A stretch of DNA of 6,572 bases from Marine group II euryarchaeote REDSEA-S43_B8 (GCA_001629235.1 LUSA01000080.1:1-6572), one strand, 5' to 3'. Shown: positions 1 to 6,179, counted from the stretch's first letter. A program made the numbers and translations. The notes: a model not told the origin generated them from the sequence alone.

Positions 1-1663
1 ATAGTCGATCTGACGAAAAGGGTATGAATGGCCTCATGCAGACTGCGAGACATGAGCAAATCCTCCATGAAAGGGATAGCGAGGACAAGGATGAGCTCCT
101 CTCATCGGATTCGTCTTCGTTAATGTACTTCCAAGGGGCTGCTTCCTGGAGTAGCGAGTTTCCAATCTGAGCGATCCCCATGATGCTACGAAGAGCCTCT
201 TTGAACCTCTGCTTCTCCATTGACTCAATAGCGCTAGAGATCTGATTGTCGACCTCCTGCAGGGTCTTGCTGTGATCGGAGAAGCGGTCATATTTCGAAA
301 GCGGGTTTCCTTCATCGCATTCCAGCCTATGAGTAAGTGTCATTACCCTATGGACGAAATTCCCGTAGGTTCCTATCAATTCGTTGTTCACCCTATCGAC
401 GTATTCGTCCCACCTGAAGTCCGTATCATGAGTCTCTGGCATGTTTATCGATAGGTAATACCTCAACGAGTCTGCATCGTACTGCTCTAGGTATGATGGT
501 AGCCAAACGGCGTGCTTCCTACTCTTGCTGAATTGGCCCCCCTGCAGCATCAGATATTCGTTGGCAGAGACGTTTTCCTCGAGTACTAGATCCCCTGGCC
601 CAGGCAAATGTGAAACTTCTGATGATTTTGAGGCGTTCAATCCCATTATTATCGCAGGCCAGATGATTGTATGGAATGGAATGTTGTCCTTGCCCATGAA
701 GTAGATGTGCTTGGGCGATTCTCCAGTCTCGGAAACTTGCCACCAATTTTTCCAGGCGTCCTCGCCATCTGGATGCCCTGCAGTACTGGCAATCCTAGAA
801 GCCCAGATTCGTGCGCATGAGTAGTATCCCTGTACTGCCTCGAACCAAACATAGACCCTTTTGGATTGCCAATCTTCACCTTCAAGCGGGATGGTGATCC
901 CCCATTCAATATCTCTAGTAACTGCACGTGGCCGGAGGCCCATGTCGAGCCAATTCTTCGCCATGGCCCTCACGTTCGGCTTCCAAACCTTCTGCTTCTC
1001 CGACGAATGGAGGCTCAGAGAGCTCTGGAAGTCGTTAAGGCGCAAGAAAAAGTGTTCCGTGTCCCTGACCTCTATGTCAGATTCTGGATCGAGCTTGGAT
1101 TTCGGATTGACCAGCTCATGGGCTTCGTATGTTGCACCGCAGGAGTCGCACTGGTCACCCCTTGCTCCATCCTCTGAGCATTCTGGGCACTGGCCCTCCA
1201 CATATCTGTCAGGAAGAAATCTGACTTCTCCTTCCTGAGAAACTGAACAGTACTGCTGCATAGTCATCTTTTCTAGGAATCCCGAGTCCATCAGATTCGT
1301 GAAAACTTCGTGGACGATTTCCTTGTGCATTTCATCTGATGTCCTATTGTAAAGGGCTCCCCCATACTCGATGCCCCTTGAATCAACTGTGTTTACCCAC
1401 GAGCACCCGAGATCTGCTAGTGCCTGCGTGTTTATTCGGTGATATTTGTCCACAACCTCCTGTGGACTAACTCCCATCTCATCAGCAGTTATCGTGATTG
1501 GCGTCCCGTGCTCGTCCGAACCGCTGCACATCAGTACCCGTCTGCCTCTGGCTCTCTCATACCTATACTGGATATCTGCAGGGAGGCAGTTTCCTGCAAC
1601 GTGTCCTAGATGGAGTGGACCGTTTGCATATGGCCAAGCCATGAAAATTGCAACGTAGTCCAT
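1..1663 (-). CDS. metG: Methionyl-tRNA synthetase, archaeal type (3' end cut by window edge)
   Basis: Class I aminoacyl-tRNA synthetase that charges tRNA-Met with methionine using ATP in the cytoplasm. The 554 residues present read without a break. The nucleotide-binding signature PYANGPLHLGH is at 11-21, so the HIGH motif reads HLGH. GSDEHGTPI is at 48-56. A zinc knuckle has C159, C162, C172 and C175 (CPEC, nine residues, CDSC). YVWFEA is at 271-276 and FMGKDNIPFH at 322-331. The KMSKS loop reads QFSKS at 377-381: its first lysine is replaced by glutamine, while catalytic K380 is kept. The all-helical anticodon-binding domain runs from about 410 to the window edge. The ATG at 1663 lies ten codons before the first signature, as expected for the family, and the frame is closed upstream by a stop at 1697-1699. 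Whether a C-terminal tRNA-binding domain follows cannot be seen. The gene is divergent from the CNNM-type gene. Family identity is very secure. Confidence 0.97.
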   Translation of the reverse strand, partial: MDYVAIFMAWPYANGPLHLGHVAGNCLPADIQYRYERARGRRVLMCSGSDEHGTPITITADEMGVSPQEVVDKYHRINTQALADLGCSWVNTVDSRGIEYGGALYNRTSDEMHKEIVHEVFTNLMDSGFLEKMTMQQYCSVSQEGEVRFLPDRYVEGQCPECSEDGARGDQCDSCGATYEAHELVNPKSKLDPESDIEVRDTEHFFLRLNDFQSSLSLHSSEKQKVWKPNVRAMAKNWLDMGLRPRAVTRDIEWGITIPLEGEDWQSKRVYVWFEAVQGYYSCARIWASRIASTAGHPDGEDAWKNWWQVSETGESPKHIYFMGKDNIPFHTIIWPAIIMGLNASKSSEVSHLPGPGDLVLEENVSANEYLMLQGGQFSKSRKHAVWLPSYLEQYDADSLRYYLSINMPETHDTDFRWDEYVDRVNNELIGTYGNFVHRVMTLTHRLECDEGNPLSKYDRFSDHSKTLQEVDNQISSAIESMEKQRFKEALRSIMGIAQIGNSLLQEAAPWKYINEDESDERSSSLSSLSLSWRICSCLAVCMRPFIPFSSDRL

Positions 1664-1691
1664 GACAGCTCGCCATTGCCCCGTCAAGTTA

Positions 1692-1700
1692 GATATTTAT
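1692..1700 (-). promoter_or_regulatory. TATA-like box for the methionyl-tRNA synthetase gene
   Basis: On the minus strand this reads ATAAATATC, centred about 33 bases upstream of the ATG at 1663. Archaeal TATA boxes sit about 26 bases before the transcription start, which would place that start near 1670 and give a leader of only a few bases. No Shine-Dalgarno sequence precedes the ATG, which fits a nearly leaderless transcript. The plus-strand reading of the same AT-rich stretch (GATATTTATG) is the only AT-rich candidate upstream of the divergent gene as well. Confidence 0.5.
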
Positions 1701-1780
1701 GTCATGTTCGCCCGGAGGAGACCGGAGTAAACGCTGTGGAGAACCAAACTGGACCTTTCTCGTTGCCTCAGAATCTCCAA

Positions 1781-1784
1781 GAGG
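1781..1784 (+). promoter_or_regulatory. Weak Shine-Dalgarno GAGG supporting a TTG start
   Basis: GAGG lies eight bases before the TTG at 1793. It is the main argument for that start over the ATG at 1811, which has no purine-rich site before it. A stop codon at 1787-1789 closes the frame immediately upstream, so the two are the only sensible choices. Confidence 0.4.
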
Positions 1785-1792
1785 CATAAGAA

Positions 1793-2851
1793 TTGGCTGA
1801 CTATACTTTGATGATTGCATACGCCGTTCTGGCGTTAGGAGCCTCTTTTCTTTGCAGTATTCTTGAGGCAGTACTACTGTCCACCTCTCATGGACATATC
1901 GTTGCATTGAAGGACACACACGCGAAAGTAAGCGCGACATGGTCCAAATGGAAAGAGGACCCAGAGGGACCGTTGACAGCAATACTCACTCTGAACACAA
2001 TAGCCCATACAGTCGGAGCTCTTGGAGTTGGTTCAGAGGTTGAGAACAATTTCGAAGGAGAGTATGTAATAGCCGGTTCGGCTGCAATACTTACCATAGC
2101 AATACTTCTGCTAAGCGAGATTCTGCCAAAGACCATCGGAGCTCTGTATTGGAGAAGGCTTACAGTAACCTCCTACCATGTACTAAGAGGGTTGATGTGG
2201 ATCCTATGGCCTATCGTGGTAATCATAGAGGTAATGAGGGCTCCGTTCCCCCAGGTTGAGACGGAGACAGTGACCCGGACGGAGCTATCCGTACTAGCAG
2301 ATATTGCTGAGGAGTCGGACGTAATTGAGGAAGACGAGGAGGCAGTTATTCAGAATCTGTTGAGGCTAAGAGAGATGAAAGTGACAGAAATCATGACTCC
2401 TAGAGTTGTAATTACCTCTGCTAGGGCCACTGAATCTGTCAGAGAGGTGATGGAGAGGATTCCCATTATGACTCATGGCAGGATGCCTGTGTACGAGGAT
2501 AATGTCGATGAAATGGTAGGTCTAGTTCTTCGTAGCGAGATTCTCAGAAGAGCCGCTGATGACGACTTCGATACCAAGATGTCAGAGATTTGTCGAGAAG
2601 TTGTGACGTGCGATGTAGATACCTCGGTGGACAGGGCTCTTGACATTCTTCTAGAGAACAAGGAGCAGCTGCTGGTCGCTAAGGATCAGTTCGGCGGTAC
2701 CGCTGGATTGGTAACTATGGAGGACATTATAGAGACTCTACTAGGAGTCGAGATTGTTGACGAGTCGGATCAGGATGCTATAGACGACGGTGTGCTACAC
2801 GAGGATATGAGAGAGCTAGCCAAGAGAAGATATGACTCCGAGTCAGAGTAG
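1793..2851 (+). CDS. CNNM/CorC-type membrane protein with CBS domain pair
   Basis: A 352-residue member of the DUF21 (CNNM) plus CBS family, whose members are linked to magnesium/cobalt or sodium-dependent magnesium efflux at the cytoplasmic membrane. The N-terminal DUF21 domain (about 1-190) has the signature FLCSILEAVLLS at 19-30. Hydrophobic segments lie near 6-28, 62-80, 92-112 and 128-148, and SEILPKTIGA is at 108-117. The first CBS motif starts at about 198 (EIMTPRVVITSA, with GRMPVYEDNVDEMVG at 229-243). The second runs from about 268 to 320 and ends GLVTMEDIIETLLG. The protein stops about 30 residues later with an acidic tail, so it lacks the C-terminal CorC/HlyC domain of the longer bacterial members. 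The start is TTG at 1793, or ATG at 1811 (six codons shorter). It converges on the RDD-like gene with only 12 bases between stops. The ion transported cannot be read from the sequence. Confidence 0.88.
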   Translation: MADYTLMIAYAVLALGASFLCSILEAVLLSTSHGHIVALKDTHAKVSATWSKWKEDPEGPLTAILTLNTIAHTVGALGVGSEVENNFEGEYVIAGSAAILTIAILLLSEILPKTIGALYWRRLTVTSYHVLRGLMWILWPIVVIIEVMRAPFPQVETETVTRTELSVLADIAEESDVIEEDEEAVIQNLLRLREMKVTEIMTPRVVITSARATESVREVMERIPIMTHGRMPVYEDNVDEMVGLVLRSEILRRAADDDFDTKMSEICREVVTCDVDTSVDRALDILLENKEQLLVAKDQFGGTAGLVTMEDIIETLLGVEIVDESDQDAIDDGVLHEDMRELAKRRYDSESE

Positions 2852-2887
2852 AAGAGATTCGAATCAGTCAGAGGACTCCTTCGAGTC
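2834..2887. other. Convergent gene junction with three short inverted repeats
   Basis: The two facing stop codons are 12 bases apart. Around them lie GACTCCGAGTC (2834-2844), the perfect palindrome GATTCGAATC (2856-2865) and the hairpin GACTC-CTTC-GAGTC (2874-2887). No T-rich tract of the kind that ends archaeal transcripts is present. The outer two elements sit inside coding sequence for Ser/Asp/Glu-rich C-termini, whose GAC, TCC and GAG codons tend to create such pairs, so they may be a by-product of protein composition. Confidence 0.3.
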
Positions 2888-3667
2888 GCCGTCCGACAAC
2901 CATCCCTGAGCCTCGGTATAGTCTCCTAGTTGCTCTAGCCTCTTCAGCCAGCCCTTCGACTCGGCCGTCTTTGCAGTCTTGACAAGCCACACACCACCGA
3001 ATAGGGTATCCCATAGTCCAAGATCATCGCTCTTGAATCTGTAGAACAGGTAGTCTAGCAGGGGGGGGAGGAGGAAGAACAGTCCAAGAGCTAGCTGTAT
3101 CTTCCCTGCACTCTCTGACAACCCAGTGGCTGTGGCTGTAAGAATGGCCATAATGCCGAGAATAACTAGTGGGAATGTCATGCCCTTAAGGAAAACAAAC
3201 GATTGGTGGGGCTTCTCGCCCTTCGTGTTGATGAACGTCGTACGGGTGATCCAGTTGCCAGTAGTCCTGCCTGTGGAATAAGGCATGAACCCTAGGTTGA
3301 ATGTTATCAGGCCCAATCCAGCGAGAACGAAAATAGTAGGCTGGAAATCATTACCCCATGCGGTGAAAGCTACCAGCGGCATGGTCCACCCCCAGGAAAC
3401 TAGGAAGTCGGAGTACTTTCTTATCCTGAACTGCGTTGGAGAAGCAGGCTCAGAGTCCTCGGGCAAAACTTTCGGTGCCCTTACCTTCTTCTCCCTAGGT
3501 TTCCTGGCCTTCTTCCTTCTACTCCTCTTTTCCTTCTTGGTCTTGACAGGCTCAGGTTGAGCAACGGGTTCTGGAGTTGCTTTAACACTCTCAGGCTCGG
3601 CTACCTTTGGCTTCTCGGCAGAGGTTTTGTCGCCCTCTATCTGTCCAGCCTTCTCCAGTAGTCCCAA
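2864..3667 (-). CDS. RDD-like four-helix membrane protein with Lys/Arg-rich N-terminal tail
   Basis: A 267-residue integral membrane protein. Residues 1-80 form a soluble tail that opens MGLLEKAGQIEG. It continues with a Pro/Glu/Lys region and a strongly basic block at 43-66 (KTKKEKRSRRKKARKPREKK), which should be cytoplasmic. Hydrophobic segments lie near 87-105, 111-130, 162-180 and 190-208. Between the second and third is TTGNWITRTTFINTKGEKP (135-153), and after the fourth is DDLGLWDTLFGGVWLVK (214-230). Both resemble the conserved blocks of RDD-family proteins (TxGK...G and GLxDxLxGTxVV), but the assignment is tentative because the first RDD helix signature is not obvious. RDD proteins are poorly characterised, and some act in ion or sodium exchange. 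The start is TTG, directly abutting the TGA of the EF-hand gene. The next methionine is at residue 96, inside the first helix, so a later start is unlikely. A run of eight G at 3061-3068 lies in coding sequence and leaves the frame intact. Confidence 0.75.
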   Translation of the reverse strand: MGLLEKAGQIEGDKTSAEKPKVAEPESVKATPEPVAQPEPVKTKKEKRSRRKKARKPREKKVRAPKVLPEDSEPASPTQFRIRKYSDFLVSWGWTMPLVAFTAWGNDFQPTIFVLAGLGLITFNLGFMPYSTGRTTGNWITRTTFINTKGEKPHQSFVFLKGMTFPLVILGIMAILTATATGLSESAGKIQLALGLFFLLPPLLDYLFYRFKSDDLGLWDTLFGGVWLVKTAKTAESKGWLKRLEQLGDYTEAQGWLSDGDSKESSD

Positions 3668-4678
3668 TCAACCACCATACCTTTCTGCAATCACCTTGTA
3701 CAACTCAAAGTCCTGAGATTCGGTGAATGACTTCATAACTGCTTCAGGCAGGTCGACAAGCAGTTCATTAACCATCGTGAAGAACTGCCCTCTGGTATCC
3801 GAATCTGTGGACAGGGGGTCTTCACCGACGGTCTTGAACATCTCAAAACCATCTGATGAAATGAATTCACTAGTTTTCTCGTCTGGCAATTCTCCGAGTA
3901 ATCCGTTGACTACCGTGAAGAAGTGGGAGAAATCCTCGTCATAACTTCGGAAGCTCTGAATGATGCCATTCACGAACTCGTCAAAGTCTAGAGTACCCGA
4001 GTTGTCTATATCTGCTTGTTCGAAAAATGACTTCATAGAATCCACATCTAATTCTCCTATCTTCTCTACGGAAACCCCTGTTTTCTCGGAAACTCTACCG
4101 ATGAAATCCGAGTCTTCCATTGCCTCAATGAATTCATCCAGAGCCATCTCGTTGTTATTGGATCCAGATATAACCTCAACTGTAGGCTTTATCGTAGCAA
4201 GATCGTCCTGGTCTTTCTTCCTTAGAACGATGATCTCTCTATCTAGGTCGGAACCAAACCTATCAGCGTACCTTTCCATTAGGGAGTCGCCCTTTCCTGT
4301 AGAGATTCTTTCAATCCTATTGTATATGCTATCTCTGGAGTTGCTAGAAATGGAAGGATCATTGGACTTTCTCCTGTTCCACACTGATTTGAAATCCGAA
4401 GAGTCGTCTGTAGTTGAAGATTCGACAGGTGATGAAAGGGAGCTTGCCGCGTCTAGTAGGTCTCCGTCGGAAGATTGCTCTGGTGAGAAGCCGAACTTTG
4501 GCCCAGGAGGATCAAGTGGAAGTGGGGGTATCTCTGGGAGCTCCGAATCGGGCAGTGGAGGCGGCATTGAAATTCCTGGAGGCGGCGGCGGCAAGACATC
4601 AGAAGACCCATCGGAGTCGTCTTCTACATCGTCTAAAGGGTCAATCACGGAGTCATTCCGCAGTTCACCACTATTCAA
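3668..4678 (-). CDS. Acidic, proline-rich EF-hand protein with duplicated C-terminal module
   Basis: A 336-residue protein I do not recognise as a named family. It has no signal peptide or membrane segment. Residues 1-100 are acidic and low-complexity, with a proline-rich stretch at 30-60. A charged, probably helical middle follows (about 95-165). Residues 223-234 form a textbook EF-hand calcium loop: D223, D225, S227, G228, T229, D231 and E234, flanked by FFEQA and FVNGI. A second, degenerate loop is likely at 171-182 (SGSNNNEMALDE), with Ser and Asn replacing the acidic ligands. The C-terminus holds two copies of a 34-residue module at 253-286 and 299-332, 15 of 34 positions identical (FFTxVN, LLxxLP, F, FE). 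The TTG start at 4678 is preceded by GGAG four bases away. No ATG lies upstream in frame near it. It follows the primase gene by 58 bases and abuts the RDD-like gene. A role as a calcium-responsive partner of that membrane protein is inference. Confidence 0.82.
   Translation of the reverse strand: MNSGELRNDSVIDPLDDVEDDSDGSSDVLPPPPPGISMPPPLPDSELPEIPPLPLDPPGPKFGFSPEQSSDGDLLDAASSLSSPVESSTTDDSSDFKSVWNRRKSNDPSISSNSRDSIYNRIERISTGKGDSLMERYADRFGSDLDREIIVLRKKDQDDLATIKPTVEVISGSNNNEMALDEFIEAMEDSDFIGRVSEKTGVSVEKIGELDVDSMKSFFEQADIDNSGTLDFDEFVNGIIQSFRSYDEDFSHFFTVVNGLLGELPDEKTSEFISSDGFEMFKTVGEDPLSTDSDTRGQFFTMVNELLVDLPEAVMKSFTESQDFELYKVIAERYGG
3671..3676 (-). promoter_or_regulatory. Shine-Dalgarno-like GGTGGT overlapping the end of the EF-hand gene
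   Basis: On the minus strand the junction reads GGTGGT, TGA, TTG. GGTG can pair with the CACC of the archaeal 16S 3' end, with three bases between the site and the start. The site lies in the last two glycine codons of the upstream gene, so a ribosome ending there could restart at once on the TTG. Confidence 0.4.
3683..3784 (-). repeat. C-terminal protein module, copy 2
   Basis: Encodes residues 299-332 of the EF-hand protein. Aligned without gaps to copy 1 (3821-3922), 15 of 34 residues match, including the opening FFT, the LL-x-x-LP core, the central F and the closing FE-x-x-K. The period is 46 residues. The copies are diverged enough to be an old duplication. Confidence 0.7.
3821..3922 (-). 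repeat. C-terminal protein module, copy 1
   Basis: Encodes residues 253-286 of the EF-hand protein, directly after the canonical EF-hand helix. It pairs with copy 2 at 3683-3784. The pattern (hydrophobic helix, LP turn, second amphipathic helix) suggests a small helical hairpin, which is inference from sequence alone. Confidence 0.7.
3977..4012 (-). other. Canonical EF-hand calcium-binding loop (within the EF-hand gene)
   Basis: Twelve codons reading DIDNSGTLDFDE. Ligand positions 1, 3, 5, 9 and 12 are D, D, S, D and E, with Gly at 6 and a hydrophobic residue at 8, matching the EF-hand rule throughout. Binding is expected from the motif but is not shown by the sequence. Confidence 0.85.
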
Positions 4679-4682
4679 TATT

Positions 4683-4686
4683 CTCC
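4683..4686 (-). promoter_or_regulatory. Shine-Dalgarno GGAG fixing the TTG start of the EF-hand gene
   Basis: The minus strand reads GGAG, AATA, TTG, which is a site of good strength four bases before the TTG at 4678. The frame stays open upstream as far as the primase stop but offers no ATG there, so this site decides the start. Confidence 0.6.
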
Positions 4687-4736
4687 GTATTCGTAAACTC
4701 GATGAGTCAATTAATGCATAGATGCGGTGAAACGGA

Positions 4737-5936
4737 CTATTTGCATATCTCTGCCCATCCTTTCAGGCACAGGAACATAGCCATTGACTCCCTGACAACG
4801 AGTTCATCGCCTAGTGATGGTTCTATTTGTTTTCCGGATATGCTGACGACGGCCTCTTCTAGTGGGTCGAAACAATTGCTCGAGTCTGGATCTAAGCGAT
4901 TGAGTGGTAATTCAGTAACTTTCAGCCCGGATTTCCCATGAAGGCTACCGACCCATCTAATCACTCGCTTTGTGTCTACAGTTACTACTTCGTCGGTCTC
5001 ACCAGCTGTCCCGATTACTACGGATGAGTCTCCCTTGACAAGCTCCCAAAATAAGGGAGTGAGTTTGCCGAAAACCTCCAAGGATGGATCATCTTTCAGC
5101 CTAGAGATCCTATCGAGGCCGTATTCATCCCTCCCGTCCGATAACTGAGCCAATTCCTCGATGCTAGCTCTGCTTGAGGACTTGAGATTGACATTAGGTG
5201 ATTTGGATCTGGTCTTTATTATCTCGTGGAGTTGATCCAGTGTATGCTTCTTTCCTTCCTTTCCAGAGGATATCTGAGAAAGTTGTCCCAATGTGGAGTC
5301 GATTCCATCAATGGCTCTTTTACCCCAACCAGAGTCCGCATTGATGGTCGATTGGATATCTATTCCCTCTCCCCTGATGTAGTTCACTATCTCCCTTCGT
5401 GCGTTCGAGTCTAAGTGTAACAATGAAGGATCTCTCAGATGGATATGAAATCCGCGATGCCCGGAAAATGTGAATTGTGCGTATTTTTGCTTGAATCCGA
5501 ATTCCGGTTCCAGAAATTCGTTCCATAGTCTCCAGGCTTGTCCCTGGATGACATCGATCATTGCTGGAAAGTCGTTGTCCGAAACTCCAGGAAGATGGTC
5601 CCCATCGAGGTCAAAAATCAGATCTGCACCCAACCATCCCTTCTCTACCATCTTGCCCTTGGAGGGATCTTCGTAGTAAGCGGTGCTGTGGAAGCATGAG
5701 TGTGGCGCTCTTGTTCTGAGATAAGAATGAAGTGAAGTCTTGTCGGGGAATGCGCGATGCCTATCAGGCGGAGCACCCCCCCATGGGATGAACATCCACT
5801 CCCTGTTCCTCAACCTCGGTGGCGTCCAAATCGAGTCTGGAGATATGGAGTCGTAATACTCGGAAAATCGGAGTGCGAATCTACTCCAGCCTCCGGCCAT
5901 GAGGCAAAACAGGGGGCTAGGGCCATAAGTTTTCAA
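4737..5936 (-). CDS. priS: DNA primase catalytic (small) subunit PriS, archaeal/eukaryotic type
   Basis: Catalytic subunit of the archaeal-eukaryotic primase, which works with PriL to make the primers that start DNA synthesis. In the 399-residue reading, the catalytic acidic pair is D109 and D111 in DLIFDLDGD (105-113), followed by HLPG. The nucleotide-binding SGHRGFHIH is at 158-166. The third metal-binding aspartate is D321 in TVDTKRVIRWVGSLHGKSGL (319-338), the hallmark block of the family. The N-terminal part (FSEYYDS; CFHSTAYYEDP at 81-91) also fits. No cysteines lie between DLDGD and SGHRG, where zinc-binding members carry their knuckle. The TTG at 5936 directly abuts the TAA of the small upstream gene, suggesting coupling. 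The ATG at 5900 (387 residues) is an equally reasonable start because conserved sequence begins just after it. The EF-hand gene follows 58 bases downstream. PriL is not in this window. Confidence 0.95.
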   Translation of the reverse strand: MKTYGPSPLFCLMAGGWSRFALRFSEYYDSISPDSIWTPPRLRNREWMFIPWGGAPPDRHRAFPDKTSLHSYLRTRAPHSCFHSTAYYEDPSKGKMVEKGWLGADLIFDLDGDHLPGVSDNDFPAMIDVIQGQAWRLWNEFLEPEFGFKQKYAQFTFSGHRGFHIHLRDPSLLHLDSNARREIVNYIRGEGIDIQSTINADSGWGKRAIDGIDSTLGQLSQISSGKEGKKHTLDQLHEIIKTRSKSPNVNLKSSSRASIEELAQLSDGRDEYGLDRISRLKDDPSLEVFGKLTPLFWELVKGDSSVVIGTAGETDEVVTVDTKRVIRWVGSLHGKSGLKVTELPLNRLDPDSSNCFDPLEEAVVSISGKQIEPSLGDELVVRESMAMFLCLKGWAEICK

Positions 5937-6131
5937 TTAGCCCAGTTTAAGTCCGCCTACTTCCTTACCGTCTGTTGATGGTGAGGCTCCTGTAGCTTCG
6001 ATGTAGGCTTCCCAGCAAACATACTCATCGTCTAGAACGATTGCCTCTGAGAACTTCAGGGCCTTGCCCGTAATTGCGCATACTGGACCCAGTTGTCCGG
6101 AGGCAGTGGAAAGCTTATTTTTGTCAGGCAT
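5937..6131 (-). CDS. Small two-cysteine protein of unknown function, coupled to primase
   Basis: A 64-residue soluble protein I do not recognise. Its core is PVCAITGKALKFSEAIVLDDEYVCWEAYIEATG. One cysteine in a CxxTGK setting and a second in YVCWEAY resemble half of a zinc ribbon or treble clef, but two cysteines alone cannot complete a metal site. The start is ATG at 6131, preceded by GGGAG four bases away. An in-frame ATG at 6155 would add eight residues (MGNFAGSI). Its TAA is followed with no gap by the TTG of priS, so it probably leads the primase transcript and may be translated together with it. The frame is open further upstream, but that part runs antisense into the divergent MqnD-like gene and is Cys/His-rich in an unlikely way. 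Confidence 0.72.
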   Translation of the reverse strand: MPDKNKLSTASGQLGPVCAITGKALKFSEAIVLDDEYVCWEAYIEATGASPSTDGKEVGGLKLG

Positions 6132-6135
6132 AATA

Positions 6136-6140
6136 CTCCC
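6136..6140 (-). promoter_or_regulatory. Shine-Dalgarno GGGAG for the small gene before priS
   Basis: GGGAG stands four bases before the ATG at 6131 and favours this start over the ATG at 6155, which has no such site. Confidence 0.55.
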
Positions 6141-6158
6141 TGCAAAGTTACCCATTTC

Positions 6159-6167
6159 ATTATTACG
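6159..6167. promoter_or_regulatory. Possible TATA-like element in the divergent intergenic region
   Basis: The minus strand reads CGTAATAAT, about 31 bases upstream of the ATG at 6131, which is the right distance for an archaeal promoter of the small gene/priS unit. It is a poor match to the usual TTTATATA form, and the strong Shine-Dalgarno at 6136-6140 would need a transcript starting a little further upstream. The plus-strand reading could serve the MqnD-like gene. Confidence 0.25.
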
Positions 6168-6179
6168 CGGAGGAGTGTG

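Noticed and set aside
519..927. Minus-strand open frames of 75 and 92 codons
   Set aside because: They are out-of-frame readings on the same strand as methionyl-tRNA synthetase, which reads through without a break in the other frame. They are not evidence of a frameshift.
861..1238. Plus-strand open frame of 125 codons, with another at 866-1177
   Set aside because: Both are antisense to the continuous methionyl-tRNA synthetase frame, whose zinc site and signatures lie here. Their translations are Ser/Trp/Pro-rich with no domain character.
1704..1730. Nine-codon upstream frame (MFARRRPE) before the CNNM-type gene
   Set aside because: The expected transcription start from the only TATA candidate falls within it, and no ribosome site precedes it.
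1689..2136. Minus-strand open frames opposite the CNNM-type gene (1689-1982 and 1888-2136)
   Set aside because: They are shadows of the plus-strand gene, which shows clear DUF21 signatures across this region.
3061..3068. Run of eight G as a possible frameshift or phase-variable site
   Set aside because: It encodes LLPPL in the fourth membrane segment of the RDD-like protein, and the frame continues correctly to a normal C-terminus.
3960..4721. Long plus-strand open frame of 253 codons
   Set aside because: It is antisense to the EF-hand gene. The serine- and glycine-rich translation is the complement of the acidic and proline codons. The minus-strand frame has a Shine-Dalgarno, an EF-hand and an internal repeat.
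4414..4941. Plus-strand open frame of 175 codons
   Set aside because: It crosses the ends of two minus-strand genes and has no motif or ribosome site.
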